A DNA stretch of 64,000 bases from the NCBI GenBank assembly GCA_046262355.1, contig JBHEMX010000005.1, forward strand, positions 1 through 64,000, in the 5' to 3' direction. This stretch comes from DATADD01 sp046262355. GTDB lineage: Bacteria > Actinomycetota > CADDZG01 > WHSQ01. The position numbers were made by a program, and so were the translations under genes. The notes below the pieces were generated by a model. That model did not search any database and was not told the origin of the DNA. It saw only the letters and a list, made by a program, of their open reading frames with translations. Positions 1 to 8,434 of the stretch are shown here, piece by piece (positions within the stretch are counted from its first letter, which is position 1; every line of letters starts with the position of its first letter).

Positions 1-934
1 CGCTGCCGCCGAAGAGATATCCGGCGCCCCGCCTGACGAGGTGGAACACGATCCCGTCGTCGAAGACGCCCGCGCCTATGGCGGCTCTGAACGAGCCGTG
101 GCGGCGCAGCTCGTTGATGGCGCGGATGTGGTGTTCGTGCCCGTGCTCGGCGGGAAGGCCGTGCTCCAGGTAGACGCCCAGCGAGGTGCCGAACATGTGT
201 GACTCGATGTCGTGAGCCGCGACGCCGTTGCCCGCGAACAGCGCGTTCACGTAGCCGGCTCTGATCAGCGCGCTGACATCCGGTCCCGACCCGGTGTGCA
301 CCACCGCCGGTCCGGCGACCCACAGGATCCGCTTGCCGGCCTCTTTGACGGTCCTCATCTGCGCCGCGACCTGCTCGACCAGGAGGGCCTTGGGCTTCTC
401 GCTCGAGACGTCGCTCGACATGAACTCGAACGACCGTGCTCCACCCTCAGCCGGCCGCTCGAGGGGGATGACGCGGATGCCGAGTCCGGCCATCACGATG
501 CGCATGCCTCTCTGGACGTCACCCATGGGCACCGTGCGCGCGCTGCCGCCGTCGAGCACGATCCCGCAATCCATCTCGGGATGCTCGACGCGCACCCATC
601 TGTCGTTCAGCCGCACCTCGGTCTCGAGGTTCGTCGTCGAGTAGAAGCCGGCCGGGAAGGCGCCGTCGACGTCCGCCTCGGCCTCCCCTGCGTTCTCGAC
701 GGCTTCGGGGTTCCCGCCGTGCTGCTGAAGGCGATCCAAGAGCTGGGACATGGCCTCGTCCGGCGTCACCGAGACCTCGATCCGCGCCGTAGAAGGGTCG
801 TCCTGCCCCGCGCCGACGTGCAGTTCGAGGATCTCGAAGGCGCCGCCGGGGAAGTCGGCGATCTCGTCGAGTACGTGGGCGAGGATCCCGGAGTCGATGA
901 GGTGGCCCTCGAGCATGATGATCTCTGACGCCAT
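1..934 (-). CDS. LOR/SDH-domain (TIGR00300 / ArgZ-like) enzyme, 3' end outside window
   Basis: The minus-strand frame is open from an ATG at 934 to the left edge, giving about 311 residues with no stop. An AAAGGAG ribosome site lies about 9 bases before the ATG. The protein starts MASEIIMLEGHLIDSGIL and contains PEMDCGIVLDGG, GPAVVHTGSG and HDIESHMFGTSLGVYLEHG. I recognise these as typical of the LOR/SDH family (TIGR00300; C-terminal part of cyanobacterial ArgZ/AgrE, and archaeal-type ornithine cyclodeaminase). The family acts in arginine/ornithine breakdown. The N-terminal guanidine-modifying domain of ArgZ is absent, so ornithine cyclodeaminase-type activity is more likely than arginine dihydrolase. 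The C-terminus cannot be judged. It is divergent to the anti-sigma ATPase gene. Confidence 0.7.
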   Translation of the reverse strand, partial: MASEIIMLEGHLIDSGILAHVLDEIADFPGGAFEILELHVGAGQDDPSTARIEVSVTPDEAMSQLLDRLQQHGGNPEAVENAGEAEADVDGAFPAGFYSTTNLETEVRLNDRWVRVEHPEMDCGIVLDGGSARTVPMGDVQRGMRIVMAGLGIRVIPLERPAEGGARSFEFMSSDVSSEKPKALLVEQVAAQMRTVKEAGKRILWVAGPAVVHTGSGPDVSALIRAGYVNALFAGNGVAAHDIESHMFGTSLGVYLEHGLPAEHGHEHHIRAINELRRHGSFRAAIGAGVFDDGIVFHLVRRGAGYLFGGS

Positions 935-1097
935 GACGAGCTGCTCCTTTGCGCGCGGCTGCGAGCCGGGGTGATTCTGCCTCATGAGGGGCGCGCGGGC
1001 CACGGCGCGCCGCGGGGTTGCGACCGCCGGAGCTTGGGTAAGAAGCTCTCTTCCTGAAGAGCGGAGGAGGCGCAGCCGGCGTGGGGCTCGTCTCGAC

Positions 1098-1565
1098 ATG
1101 GGGAGGCGGCCCATCGAGCGTGGATGCAAGCAGGAGTCGAGGGGGTCGCGCCGCTACTCCCTCGCCGACGAGGGAGAGCTTGCACGCATCCGGCGGTCCA
1201 TCCGGTCGGAGCTGTCGAACGCAGGTGTAGAGGCGTCGATCGTCTTCGACTGTCTCGTCGCCGTTACCGAGGCGTGCTCGAACGCGCTCCGGCACGGCCA
1301 TGGGGAGGTCCCTCCGCAGCTCTCGTGGGCTCTCGAGCCGGATCGCGTCCGTTTCTACATCCAGGACTATTCCAGGGAGCGCTGGTCGAGGACGGCTCAC
1401 CCCTCCAGGCCCGTTCCCCAGCCGCCGGCGGAGGATCGCACCGGCGGCTTCGGACTCGAGCTCATGCAGGGACTGATGGACTCGGTCGAGATCCGCAGCG
1501 CGTCCGGCGGCACCACGGTCGAGCTGACCAAGCAAGTCCCGGCGCGCGCCGCAGTCGTGCGCTAG
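1098..1565 (+). CDS. RsbW/SpoIIAB-like anti-sigma ATPase (HATPase_c_2)
   Basis: About 155 residues of a GHKL-fold ATPase. The N-box is VTEACSNALRHG, and the glycine-rich lid is GGFGLELMQGLMD. The central D-x-G box is weak (IQDYSRERWS), so ATP binding or kinase activity may be altered. Such proteins bind sigma factors and/or phosphorylate an STAS anti-anti-sigma partner in the cytoplasm. The ATG at 1098 is chosen because the domain begins soon after it. An in-frame ATG at 984 would add 38 low-complexity arginine-rich residues and crowd the divergent promoter. No sigma factor or STAS gene is adjacent. A second gene of the family lies at 5040. Confidence 0.7.
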   Translation: MGRRPIERGCKQESRGSRRYSLADEGELARIRRSIRSELSNAGVEASIVFDCLVAVTEACSNALRHGHGEVPPQLSWALEPDRVRFYIQDYSRERWSRTAHPSRPVPQPPAEDRTGGFGLELMQGLMDSVEIRSASGGTTVELTKQVPARAAVVR

Positions 1566-1660
1566 CGGCTTAGCGGCTCCGCCCGCCGGGCACGGCGGTG
1601 GTGAGCCGGGCCGGTGGCGGCATGTCTCAGGCCGAGGGATGCGTGAGCGCCGCCTCAGGA

Positions 1661-2671
1661 CTACTCGGGGACGACGATCTCCGCTCGCACCCACTGGACG
1701 CCGGAGAGCCCGATCGCTTCGGCGGCCGCCTGGCTGAGATCGAGGATGCGGTCCTCGATGTAGGGACCGCGGTCGTTGATCACGACGACGACGCCCCGGC
1801 CCTCGTGCTCGACGAAGAGGCGGGTCCCGAAGGGAAGGTCCCTGCTCGCGGCGGTGAAGAGATCGGGGTCGAAGGCCTCCCCGTTCGCCGTGATGTTGCC
1901 CTCGAACCCGGGCCCATACCAGGACGCCAGCCCCTCGAACGCCACCCCCGTGCTGACGTAGCCGTCGGGGATGTCGGCCGACGCGCCGGCTCCGCCGAGC
2001 AGCTCGCCGAAGGCGACGCCGGGGTCGGCGGTGCGCGCCGCCTCGGCGCGGGCCTGCCGCTCGAGCCGTTCGATCTCCTCGTGGAGCTCGCCGAGCCGGG
2101 CACGACGGGTCTCGAGCGTGCGCTCGATCGTGACACTGACCTCTTCGTTGCTCGCCTCGGCGGCAAGCAGGCGCTGCTTGCGAGCGTCGATGCCGTCCTG
2201 GCTGCGCTCGCGCGCCTCGAGCGCCACGAGGAGGTCCTCGAGGGCGCCGGCATCCCGCTCGGCGACGTTGCCGGCGACCTCGGCTGCGTCCAGCAGCTCG
2301 CCGAGGTCACGCGCCGAGAGCACGAGCGCGAGGTCCGCCGTGGGGCCTTCCTTGTACGCCTCCACGGCGCGCTCGGCGTAGAGGTCGCGGGTCCTCGCGA
2401 CGTCCCGTTCGCTCTGGGCGATCGCGACCTCGAGAAGGGCGATCTGCTGGTTCAAGCGGGCGATCTCGCTCTCTATCGCCTCACGCTCGCCTCGGAGCTT
2501 GTCCAGCTCGTGTTCGAGCGCCGTGACCTCGTCGGCGATCTCCCGCGCCCGCTCCCGCAGCGTCTCCAGGTCGCTCGCGACGGCCGGTCGCAGGGACGAT
2601 CCGGCGATCGCGGCAACGCACAGCAGGGCGGCGCCGAGGATGCGCGCGCTTCTCCGGCCGGTCCGGTTCAT
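1661..2671 (-). CDS. Secreted RlpA-like double-psi beta-barrel protein with coiled-coil N-terminus
   Basis: 336 residues: a signal peptide (residues ~1-32, LGAALLCVAAIAGSS), a long Glu/Arg/Leu-rich coiled coil (~33-215), then an RlpA-type double-psi beta-barrel (~240-335). The barrel has ASWYGPGFEGNITANGEAFD, a PFGTRLFVEH segment and INDRGPYIEDRILDLSQAAAEAIG. RlpA proteins are septal lytic transglycosylases. The Glu of NGE and the Asp of NDRGP, the usual acidic pair, are present. The family His in GFHG is Glu here, and TAAHR is TAASR. The coiled coil resembles the EnvC/PcsB type, suggesting a division- or wall-hydrolysis role outside the membrane. It is a single gene, convergent with the anti-sigma gene. 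Confidence 0.8.
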   Translation of the reverse strand: MNRTGRRSARILGAALLCVAAIAGSSLRPAVASDLETLRERAREIADEVTALEHELDKLRGEREAIESEIARLNQQIALLEVAIAQSERDVARTRDLYAERAVEAYKEGPTADLALVLSARDLGELLDAAEVAGNVAERDAGALEDLLVALEARERSQDGIDARKQRLLAAEASNEEVSVTIERTLETRRARLGELHEEIERLERQARAEAARTADPGVAFGELLGGAGASADIPDGYVSTGVAFEGLASWYGPGFEGNITANGEAFDPDLFTAASRDLPFGTRLFVEHEGRGVVVVINDRGPYIEDRILDLSQAAAEAIGLSGVQWVRAEIVVPE

Positions 2672-2734
2672 ACCGGTTGAATCGGCCCTCGGCGCACTAA
2701 CCTAAGCCGTCGAGCACAACGAAAGGAGGGGCTC

Positions 2735-3766
2735 GTGGCACGCATCGGCATCCTCACCGGCGGGGGCGACTGTCCGGGGCTCAACGCAGTGATCCGGGCC
2801 GTCGCCCGCAAGGGCGTCAACCGGTACGGCCACGCGATCGTCGGCTACCGCGACGGCTGGAGGGGCGTGCTCGACAACCGGGTCATGCACCTCACGCCGG
2901 ACAACACCTCGGGCATCCTGCACCGTGGAGGCACGATCCTGGGATCGTCTCGAACCAATCCCTTCAAGGAGGAGCAGGGCGTCGACCGAATCAAAGAGAA
3001 CCTCGAGGCGGAGCGCATCGAGTGCCTCATCGCGGTGGGAGGCGAGGACACGCTCGGCGTTGCCGACAAGCTCCATTCCGAGGGCATCAAGGTGGTCGGC
3101 GTGCCCAAGACGATCGACAACGACCTCTCGGCGACCGACTTCACGTTCGGTTTCCACACCGCGGTGCAGATATGCACCGACGCCATCGACCGCCTCCACT
3201 CGACCGCCGAGTCGCACAACCGCGTGATCGTGCTCGAGGTCATGGGGCGTCACACCGGTTGGATCGCGACGTACTCGGGCATAGCGGGGGGCGCGGACGC
3301 CATCCTCGTGCCCGAGCGGAGCTTCGACGTCGAAGAGGTGTGCGAGCACATCCGCCATCGTCACCGGCGCGGGCGGACGTTCTCCATCGTCGTCGTCGCA
3401 GAGGGAGCGAAGCCGACCCAGGGCCACGAGACGATCCAGACCGAGCAGCGAGACTCGTTCGGACACGTGCGTCTCGGCGGCATCGGCGTGGGCCTCGAAC
3501 ACCAGATCGAGGACAAGACCGGCTACGAGACGCGCGTCACGATCCTGGGTCACACCCAGCGCGGAGGGACCCCGACGGCGTTCGATCGCGTCCTCGCGAC
3601 GCGCTTCGGCATCGCCGCGATCGACGCGGTCGAGGACGGCGCCGGGGGCCACATGGTGGCCCTGCAGGGAACCTCGATCGCGCGCGTGCCCCTGGGCGAC
3701 GCCGTCGGCCAGCTCAAGACCCTCGATCCCGAGCTTTACGAGACCGCGCAGGTCTTCTTCGGGTAG
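2735..3766 (+). CDS. pfp: 6-phosphofructokinase, PPi-type active site
   Basis: 343 residues of the PfkA family, with the GTG start fixed by an AAGGAGG site at 2723-2729. Motifs are GGGDCPGLNAVIR, GGTILGSSRTNP, the catalytic TIDND loop and MGRHTGW. The donor-binding loop reads GGEDTLG, giving Asp at the position equivalent to E. coli Gly104, and VPKTIDNDL gives Lys at the position of residue 124. In this family the Asp104/Lys124 pair is the mark of pyrophosphate-dependent enzymes, while ATP enzymes have Gly at 104. I therefore infer reversible PPi-dependent phosphorylation of fructose 6-phosphate in the cytoplasm. It looks monocistronic. ATP dependence is not excluded without assay. Confidence 0.85.
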   Translation: MARIGILTGGGDCPGLNAVIRAVARKGVNRYGHAIVGYRDGWRGVLDNRVMHLTPDNTSGILHRGGTILGSSRTNPFKEEQGVDRIKENLEAERIECLIAVGGEDTLGVADKLHSEGIKVVGVPKTIDNDLSATDFTFGFHTAVQICTDAIDRLHSTAESHNRVIVLEVMGRHTGWIATYSGIAGGADAILVPERSFDVEEVCEHIRHRHRRGRTFSIVVVAEGAKPTQGHETIQTEQRDSFGHVRLGGIGVGLEHQIEDKTGYETRVTILGHTQRGGTPTAFDRVLATRFGIAAIDAVEDGAGGHMVALQGTSIARVPLGDAVGQLKTLDPELYETAQVFFG

Positions 3767-3803
3767 CGCGGTCCCTCCGGCGCGCCCCCGCGCGCACGCG
3801 ACC

Positions 3804-3851
3804 CTTGTTCCTGTACCACCGCTCAGCGGCGGTGGAGGGCTTCTGGTCGTG
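3804..3851 (+). repeat. Solitary copy of the palindromic repeat seen at 49-51 kb
   Basis: Between the pfk and threonine aldolase genes lies a hairpin-forming segment (CCACCGC, 5-base loop, GGCGGTGG) followed by AGGGCTTCTGGTCG. The same core and tail occur at 50927-50980 and 50767-50822, and inverted at 49294-49346. The rest of 3767-3941 shows no gene. Confidence 0.6.
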
Positions 3852-3941
3852 ATCCCGGGCGCCGACAACCCGGCGCGCCGGGCGCGCACGGACCTTTGGT
3901 CAGATGAACGACCGAGGAGCCACTCGCCGTAGTCTTCGGCT

Positions 3942-4970
3942 GTGATCGATCTTCGTTCCGACACCGTTACCCGACCCACGCCGGAGATGCGGCGGGCGAT
4001 GGCCGACGCCGAGGTCGGCGACGACGTCTTCGGCGACGACCCGACCGTCAACGCGCTGCAGGAGTGCTGCGCCGACCTCCTCGGCAAGGAGGCGGCACTG
4101 TTCGTGCCTACGGGCTCGATGGGCAACCAGGTGGCTCTTGGCGCGCTGACGCGTCCCGGAGACGAGATCGTGTGCGACCAGGGCGCCCACTTCCTTCACT
4201 ACGAGGGGGGATCGATCTCGGCACATCTCGGGCTCATGGCGCACCCGTTGCCGGGCGACCGCGGGGTGATAGATGTGGACCAGGTGGCCAGCGTGATGAG
4301 GCCCGGCAGCGAGCACAATCCCCGCACCGCCGTGGTGGCGATCGAGAACACGCACAATGCGGCCGGAGGACGCGTGTTCCCGATAGACCGGGCGCGCGCG
4401 CTGGCGCATCTGTGCTCTCAACGCGGCGTCGCCGTCCACCTCGACGGCGCACGCCTCTTCAACGCTCAGGTCGCGACCGGTGTGGCGGCACGCGAGTGGG
4501 CTGCCTGCGCGGACACGATCACCTTCTGTTTCTCCAAGGGCCTCGGCGCGCCGGTTGGTTCGATGGTGTGTTCGACCGGTGACCTCATCTCTGAGGCGCA
4601 CAGGCTTCGTAAGCGACTGGGTGGCGGCATGCGTCAGGTCGGCGTGCTGGCGGCCGCGGCGCGCGTCGCGCTGGAGACGGGCGTCGACAGGCTCGCCGAG
4701 GACCACGGCAACGCGCGCCATCTCGCGGCCGGGCTCGTCGAGCTCGACGCCGATGCCGTGTCTCTCGACATGCTCGAAACCAACATGGTGTACGTGAACC
4801 TGCGTCCCTTCGGCAAGCAGGCGCCGGAGGTTCGAGACGCGCTGCGCGGCGAAGGAGTGTTGACGCTTGGGTTCCCGGGTCATGCGATGCGCCTCGTCAC
4901 ACATCGGGATGTCGACCGGGCCGCCGTCGATCGAGCGTTGCTTGCGTTGAAGCGCGTGCTGGCAGCGTAA
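3942..4970 (+). CDS. ltaE: Low-specificity L-threonine aldolase
   Basis: 342 residues, GTG start, PLP-dependent beta-eliminating lyase family (fold type I). The start MIDLRSDTVTRPTPEMR is characteristic. It is followed by GDDVFGDDPTVNALQ, PTGSMGNQVAL, a HLDGARLFNA segment (Asp contacting the PLP ring) and FCFSKGLGAPVGS, whose Lys forms the internal aldimine. It cleaves L-threonine or allo-threonine to glycine and acetaldehyde in the cytoplasm. Length is normal. No operon partner: the next gene starts 69 bases later and is an unrelated anti-sigma ATPase. Confidence 0.9.
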   Translation: MIDLRSDTVTRPTPEMRRAMADAEVGDDVFGDDPTVNALQECCADLLGKEAALFVPTGSMGNQVALGALTRPGDEIVCDQGAHFLHYEGGSISAHLGLMAHPLPGDRGVIDVDQVASVMRPGSEHNPRTAVVAIENTHNAAGGRVFPIDRARALAHLCSQRGVAVHLDGARLFNAQVATGVAAREWAACADTITFCFSKGLGAPVGSMVCSTGDLISEAHRLRKRLGGGMRQVGVLAAAARVALETGVDRLAEDHGNARHLAAGLVELDADAVSLDMLETNMVYVNLRPFGKQAPEVRDALRGEGVLTLGFPGHAMRLVTHRDVDRAAVDRALLALKRVLAA

Positions 4971-5039
4971 GAACGACGGCCGGGCGGCGCGCCGGGTGCC
5001 CCTGGTTTCCTCGCCGCGCGCCGCGGGTACGGCTAAGGC

Positions 5040-5507
5040 ATGAAGGTGATCTTCACGCTGTTGCTACCGCGGGACGCGGCGACGGTTCCGATCGTGCGCC
5101 AACTGTGCCGCTCCACTTTCGAGACGCTCGGGATCGAAGACGAGTGCTCGAGCGATCTCGAGCTGGTCGTCACGGAGGCATGCACCAACGTCCTCAAACA
5201 CGCCAGCGGCGGCGATCACGAATACGAGGTCCAGGTCACGACCGCCGGCCAGGGCTGCGAGATCCAGGTCAAGGACGCCGGCCGGGGCTTCGACCACGCC
5301 GCCGTGGGCACCGAGGTGGCTCACGTGGCGGCCGAGGGAGGGCGCGGCGTCCACCTCATGCGCGTCCTCGTCGACGAGCTCCGCTTCGTCTCGGACGAGG
5401 GCTCCGGCACGATGGTCTATCTCCAGAAGTCCCTGCAACTGAAGGAGCGCTCCCCGCTCCAGACCGTCGGAGCGCAGAGCGCCTCGGTCCGTCCCTATAC
5501 TGGGTAG
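5040..5507 (+). CDS. Second RsbW-like anti-sigma regulatory ATPase
   Basis: 155 residues starting at ATG 5040. The HATPase_c_2 motifs are intact: N-box VVTEACTNVLKHA, D-box VKDAGRGFD and a glycine lid EGGRGVHLMRVLVDEL. It is thus a better-preserved ATPase than the gene at 1098. Family members sequester sigma-B/F-type factors or act as switch kinases. There is no STAS-domain or sigma partner beside it, so the target is unknown. The last codons overlap the TATACT -10 box (5496-5501) of the thiamine operon, so transcription of the two units may interfere. Confidence 0.8.
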   Translation: MKVIFTLLLPRDAATVPIVRQLCRSTFETLGIEDECSSDLELVVTEACTNVLKHASGGDHEYEVQVTTAGQGCEIQVKDAGRGFDHAAVGTEVAHVAAEGGRGVHLMRVLVDELRFVSDEGSGTMVYLQKSLQLKERSPLQTVGAQSASVRPYTG

Positions 5508-5511
5508 AGGA

Positions 5512-5603
5512 AACAGGGGAGCTCGGAGGAGCCGGGCTGAGAGGCGAGCCACCGCTCGCGACCCTGAGGACCCGATCCCGGTAATGCGGGCGTGGGGAGG
5601 ACC
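5512..5603 (+). promoter_or_regulatory. TPP riboswitch (THI element) upstream of thiO
   Basis: The conserved pieces of the thiamine-pyrophosphate aptamer occur in order: GGGGAGC at the 5' stem, GGGCTGAGA (pyrimidine-binding J3/2), the variable P3 hairpin, GACCCTGAGGACCCGAT, then GGTAATGCGGGCGTGGGGAG closing P1. A TATACT -10 box lies at 5496-5501, placing the transcript start just before the aptamer. thiO follows 60 bases downstream. High TPP is expected to switch off the thiO-thiS-thiG operon. No clear run of Ts follows, so control is more likely at translation initiation. Confidence 0.92.
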
Positions 5604-5662
5604 GTGCCGATCGCTGCATCGTCATCGTGCCACTACGCACTTTCCGTCCTGCCGGAACCACG

Positions 5663-6793
5663 ATGAGCGCGCCGGACGTCGTGATCGTGGGCGGGGGAGT
5701 GATCGGGCTCTCGATCGCGTGGCGCGCCGCAGCATCGGGGCTACGCGTCACCCTGGTGGATCCCAACCCGGGGCACGGAGCGTCGTGGGCCGCGGCGGGC
5801 ATGCTCGCTCCCGTCACCGAGGTCCATCCCGGCGAAGAGCGTCTCGTGCCGCTGAACCTCGCATCGACCGAGAGATACCCCTCGTTCATCGCGGAGCTCG
5901 AGGACGCAACCGGCATGGACGCCGGCTATCGCGCCTCGGGCACGGTCGTCGTCGCGCGCGATGCAGACGAGAACGAGGTTCTTGCCGATCTCTACGGCCT
6001 CCAGCGTGATCTCGGCCTGCGCTCGGAGCGATTGGGCGCAAGGGAATGCCGCGCGCTGGTGCCGGGACTGGGACGCCTCGTGCGCGGCGGCATCCTGGTG
6101 GCCGGCGATCACGCGGTCGACAACCGCGCGCTCGTAGCCGCGTTGCTCGAGATGTGCAGGCACATGGAGGTTGAGCTCGTTGCGACGAGCGTGGTGGAGA
6201 TATCCACGAGCGATCACGGGGCCACCGGCGTCGTCGCGGCCGACGGCACGCGGCTGCCGAGCGGCGAGGTCGTGGTCTGCGCCGGCTGCTGGTCGGGCGA
6301 CATCGCCGGCATCCCCCCGGATGCCGTGCCCGTGCGCCCGGTCAAGGGGCAGCTCCTCCATCTCAGGGCGTCCGATCCCTCGCTGCTTACTCGAACCGTC
6401 CGCGGCCTCGACGTCTACATCGTGCCGCGCGGAGACGGCCGTCTGGTCGTGGGGGCGACCGTGGAGGAGCAGGGCTTCGATGTGACGGCGACCGCCGAGG
6501 CCGTGTACACGCTGCTGCGCGACGCATACGAGCTCGTGCCGGCCATCCTCGAGGCCGAGCTGGTGGAGGTCGCGGTGGGGCTTCGTCCGGGCTCGCCGGA
6601 CAACGCCCCGTTGCTCGGTCCCACGGCGCTGCCGGGCCTTTCGCTTGCAACGGGTCACTACCGCAACGGCATCCTGCTCGTGCCGGCGACCGCCGACGCG
6701 CTCGCGCGGCTGCTGATCTCGGGCGAGGTCCCGGACATCATCGCCCCCTTCTCGCCCTCTCGCTTTATCTCTCCGGAGAGGATCGCGGGATGA
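5663..6793 (+). CDS. thiO: Glycine oxidase ThiO
   Basis: FAD-dependent amine oxidase (DAO fold). The dinucleotide motif VVIVGGGVIGLSIAWRAA is at the N-terminus. GHGASWAAAGMLAPVTE is the ThiO-type substrate loop, and the C-terminus has VGLRPGSPDNAPLLG and THYRNGILLVPATA, which close the FAD site. ThiO oxidises glycine to iminoacetic acid (dehydroglycine) for the thiazole ring of thiamine. ATG 5663 is preferred over GTG 5627 because it precedes the FAD motif directly and leaves room for the riboswitch expression platform. It overlaps thiS by four bases (ATGA). An aerobic thiazole route is implied. Confidence 0.92.
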   Translation: MSAPDVVIVGGGVIGLSIAWRAAASGLRVTLVDPNPGHGASWAAAGMLAPVTEVHPGEERLVPLNLASTERYPSFIAELEDATGMDAGYRASGTVVVARDADENEVLADLYGLQRDLGLRSERLGARECRALVPGLGRLVRGGILVAGDHAVDNRALVAALLEMCRHMEVELVATSVVEISTSDHGATGVVAADGTRLPSGEVVVCAGCWSGDIAGIPPDAVPVRPVKGQLLHLRASDPSLLTRTVRGLDVYIVPRGDGRLVVGATVEEQGFDVTATAEAVYTLLRDAYELVPAILEAELVEVAVGLRPGSPDNAPLLGPTALPGLSLATGHYRNGILLVPATADALARLLISGEVPDIIAPFSPSRFISPERIAG

Positions 6794-6996
6794 ACCTGAA
6801 GGTCAACGGCGAGAGACGAGAGGTCGAGCGCGCGGCAACGATCGCGGACCTCATCGCGGACCTCGGCCACGACGCGCGTGGGACGGGCGTCGCGATCGCC
6901 TTGAACGGCGAGGTCGTGAGGCGCGCCGAGTGGGGCTCGACCGCGCTCCATGAGCAAGACCGCGTCGAGGTTCTCGGCGCGGCGCAAGGGGGGTGA
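6790..6996 (+). CDS. thiS: Sulfur carrier protein ThiS
   Basis: 68-residue ubiquitin-like protein. MNLKVNGERREVERAATIADL opens the beta-grasp fold, IALNGEVVRRAEW follows, and the chain ends in the required Gly-Gly. The C-terminal carboxylate is adenylated and thiolated (by ThiF/MoeB-like enzymes not present here) and donates sulfur to the thiazole. It overlaps the thiO stop and sits one base before the thiG GTG, so the three genes are translationally coupled. Confidence 0.92.
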   Translation: MNLKVNGERREVERAATIADLIADLGHDARGTGVAIALNGEVVRRAEWGSTALHEQDRVEVLGAAQGG

Positions 6997-6997
6997 G

Positions 6998-7774
6998 GTG
7001 GACGACCCGCTGATCCTTGGGGAGGAGTCCTTCTCGTCGCGATTGATCATGGGCACCGGCGGCGCAACCAGCCTCGACGCGCTCGAGAGGGCGCTCAACG
7101 CGTCGGGCGCAGAGATCGCGACGGTGGCGTTGCGCCGCATCAACGTTGCGGCGCGCGGCTCGCTACTGTCGGTGTTGGAGCGCGTGGGCTGCAAGGCACT
7201 GCCCAACACCGCAGGTTGTTACACGGCGCGCGACGCGGTCACGACGGCGCGCCTGGCGCGCGAGGCGTTCGAGACGTCATGGGTCAAGCTCGAGGTGATC
7301 GGCGACGACCGTACGTTGCTGCCCGATCCGACGGAGCTCCTCGACGCGGCCGAGACGCTCGTCGACGATGGCTTCATCGTCTTCCCGTACTCGAACGACG
7401 ACCCCGTGCTGGCGCGCCGCCTCGAGCAAGTGGGTTGTGCCGCGGTCATGCCGCTGGGTTCCCCCATAGGCAGCGGGATGGGGATCGGCAACGCCTACAA
7501 CCTGCGGCTCATCACCGACGCGGCAGGGGTCCCGGTGATCCTCGATGCCGGCATCGGGACGGCCTCGGACGCGGCCCTCGCGATGGAGCTCGGGTGTGCC
7601 GCGGTGCTCGTTGCGAGCGCGGTGACGCGCGCTCGTGAGCCCGGGGTCATGGCGGAGGCTATGCGCAAGGCGGTCGAGGGCGGCAGGCTGGCGTACCGGG
7701 CCGGGCGCATCCCGCGCAGGCTCTACGCGCAGGGATCCACTTCGTCCGAAGGGTTGCCCGACCTCGGCCGCTAG
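6998..7774 (+). CDS. thiG: Thiazole synthase ThiG
   Basis: 258 residues, TIM barrel. The GTG at 6998 is chosen: it follows an AAGGGGGGTGAG ribosome site and begins MDDPLILGEESFSSRLIMGTGG, the usual ThiG start; a longer ATG form from 6950 would overlap thiS. WVKLEVIGDDRTLLPD contains the Schiff-base lysine. Phosphate-binding loops are GSPIGSGMGIGN and ILDAGIGTASDAALAMELG. It condenses deoxyxylulose 5-phosphate, dehydroglycine and ThiS-thiocarboxylate into thiazole phosphate carboxylate in the cytoplasm. It is the last gene of the riboswitch-controlled operon and is convergent with the membrane protein at 7771. Confidence 0.93.
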   Translation: MDDPLILGEESFSSRLIMGTGGATSLDALERALNASGAEIATVALRRINVAARGSLLSVLERVGCKALPNTAGCYTARDAVTTARLAREAFETSWVKLEVIGDDRTLLPDPTELLDAAETLVDDGFIVFPYSNDDPVLARRLEQVGCAAVMPLGSPIGSGMGIGNAYNLRLITDAAGVPVILDAGIGTASDAALAMELGCAAVLVASAVTRAREPGVMAEAMRKAVEGGRLAYRAGRIPRRLYAQGSTSSEGLPDLGR

Positions 7775-8373
7775 GGCCGAGGTCGTGGCCTCAGCCCGAG
7801 CTCGTCCAGCTCCAGCGCCGCCAGCGCGGCGTGATCCCCCGCTCGCAGGGCCCGCAGGGGATCCGGCGCCGCACGTCTCAGCCGGCTGAGCGGCCGGGTC
7901 GCCACCGCCCGCAGAGCAAAGAGTTCGAGGTCGCCGAGGTCGAGTCCGAGCCGGCGCGCCGCGGTGGCCTCGCGCACCCAGCGCAGGCGCGGCGGGAGGT
8001 AGAGCGCGAGGAGCAGCGAGATGGGGATGACGGCGAGGAGCACGCCGAGCCACAGGGCGAGGTTGGCTACGACGTCCTGCTGGGCGGCGCCGGCGGCCGC
8101 AAGGCTGCGCCCCGCGCCCGCAGCGGCCTCGAACGGCTGCTGCAGGGCGTCGCCCACGACGGGGATGCTCGAGACCTCGTCTCCGGCGCGCTCCAGCGGA
8201 AGCGCCAGGTCCCGGCCCGCCCGCTCGACGGCTGCGCCCGGCCCCGCTAGGCGCCCCACGAGCTCGTATATCCACGCTCCGACGCGCCACCACAGCGCGA
8301 TCCATGCGACCAGCGCGGCGTCGCCGACGATCTGCCGCAGCCGTCGACCGGGGACCTCGGCGTAAAGGGTCAT
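7771..8373 (-). CDS. Membrane protein of unknown function next to dynamin-like GTPases
   Basis: 200 residues. There is an N-terminal amphipathic or membrane segment (VAWIALWWRVGAWIYELVG) and a strong transmembrane helix (LWLGVLLAVIPISLLLALYL) near residue 115. The C-terminal half is Arg/Leu-rich and probably cytoplasmic (VREATAARRLGLDLGDLELFALRAVA). I do not recognise a named domain. It is 61 bases downstream of the GTPase pair on the same strand, so a function with those membrane-associated GTPases is plausible but only inferred from position. Confidence 0.6.
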   Translation of the reverse strand: MTLYAEVPGRRLRQIVGDAALVAWIALWWRVGAWIYELVGRLAGPGAAVERAGRDLALPLERAGDEVSSIPVVGDALQQPFEAAAGAGRSLAAAGAAQQDVVANLALWLGVLLAVIPISLLLALYLPPRLRWVREATAARRLGLDLGDLELFALRAVATRPLSRLRRAAPDPLRALRAGDHAALAALELDELGLRPRPRP

Positions 8374-8434
8374 GGCTCCTGGCTCCTTCTGCTTGGGCGG
8401 TCGGGTATCCGGGAGATCTTCGGGGCGCTGGAGG

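Noticed and set aside
984..1097. N-terminal extension of the anti-sigma ATPase from ATG 984
   Set aside because: The added 38 residues are Arg/Ala-rich, without similarity to the fold, and would overlap the divergent promoter.
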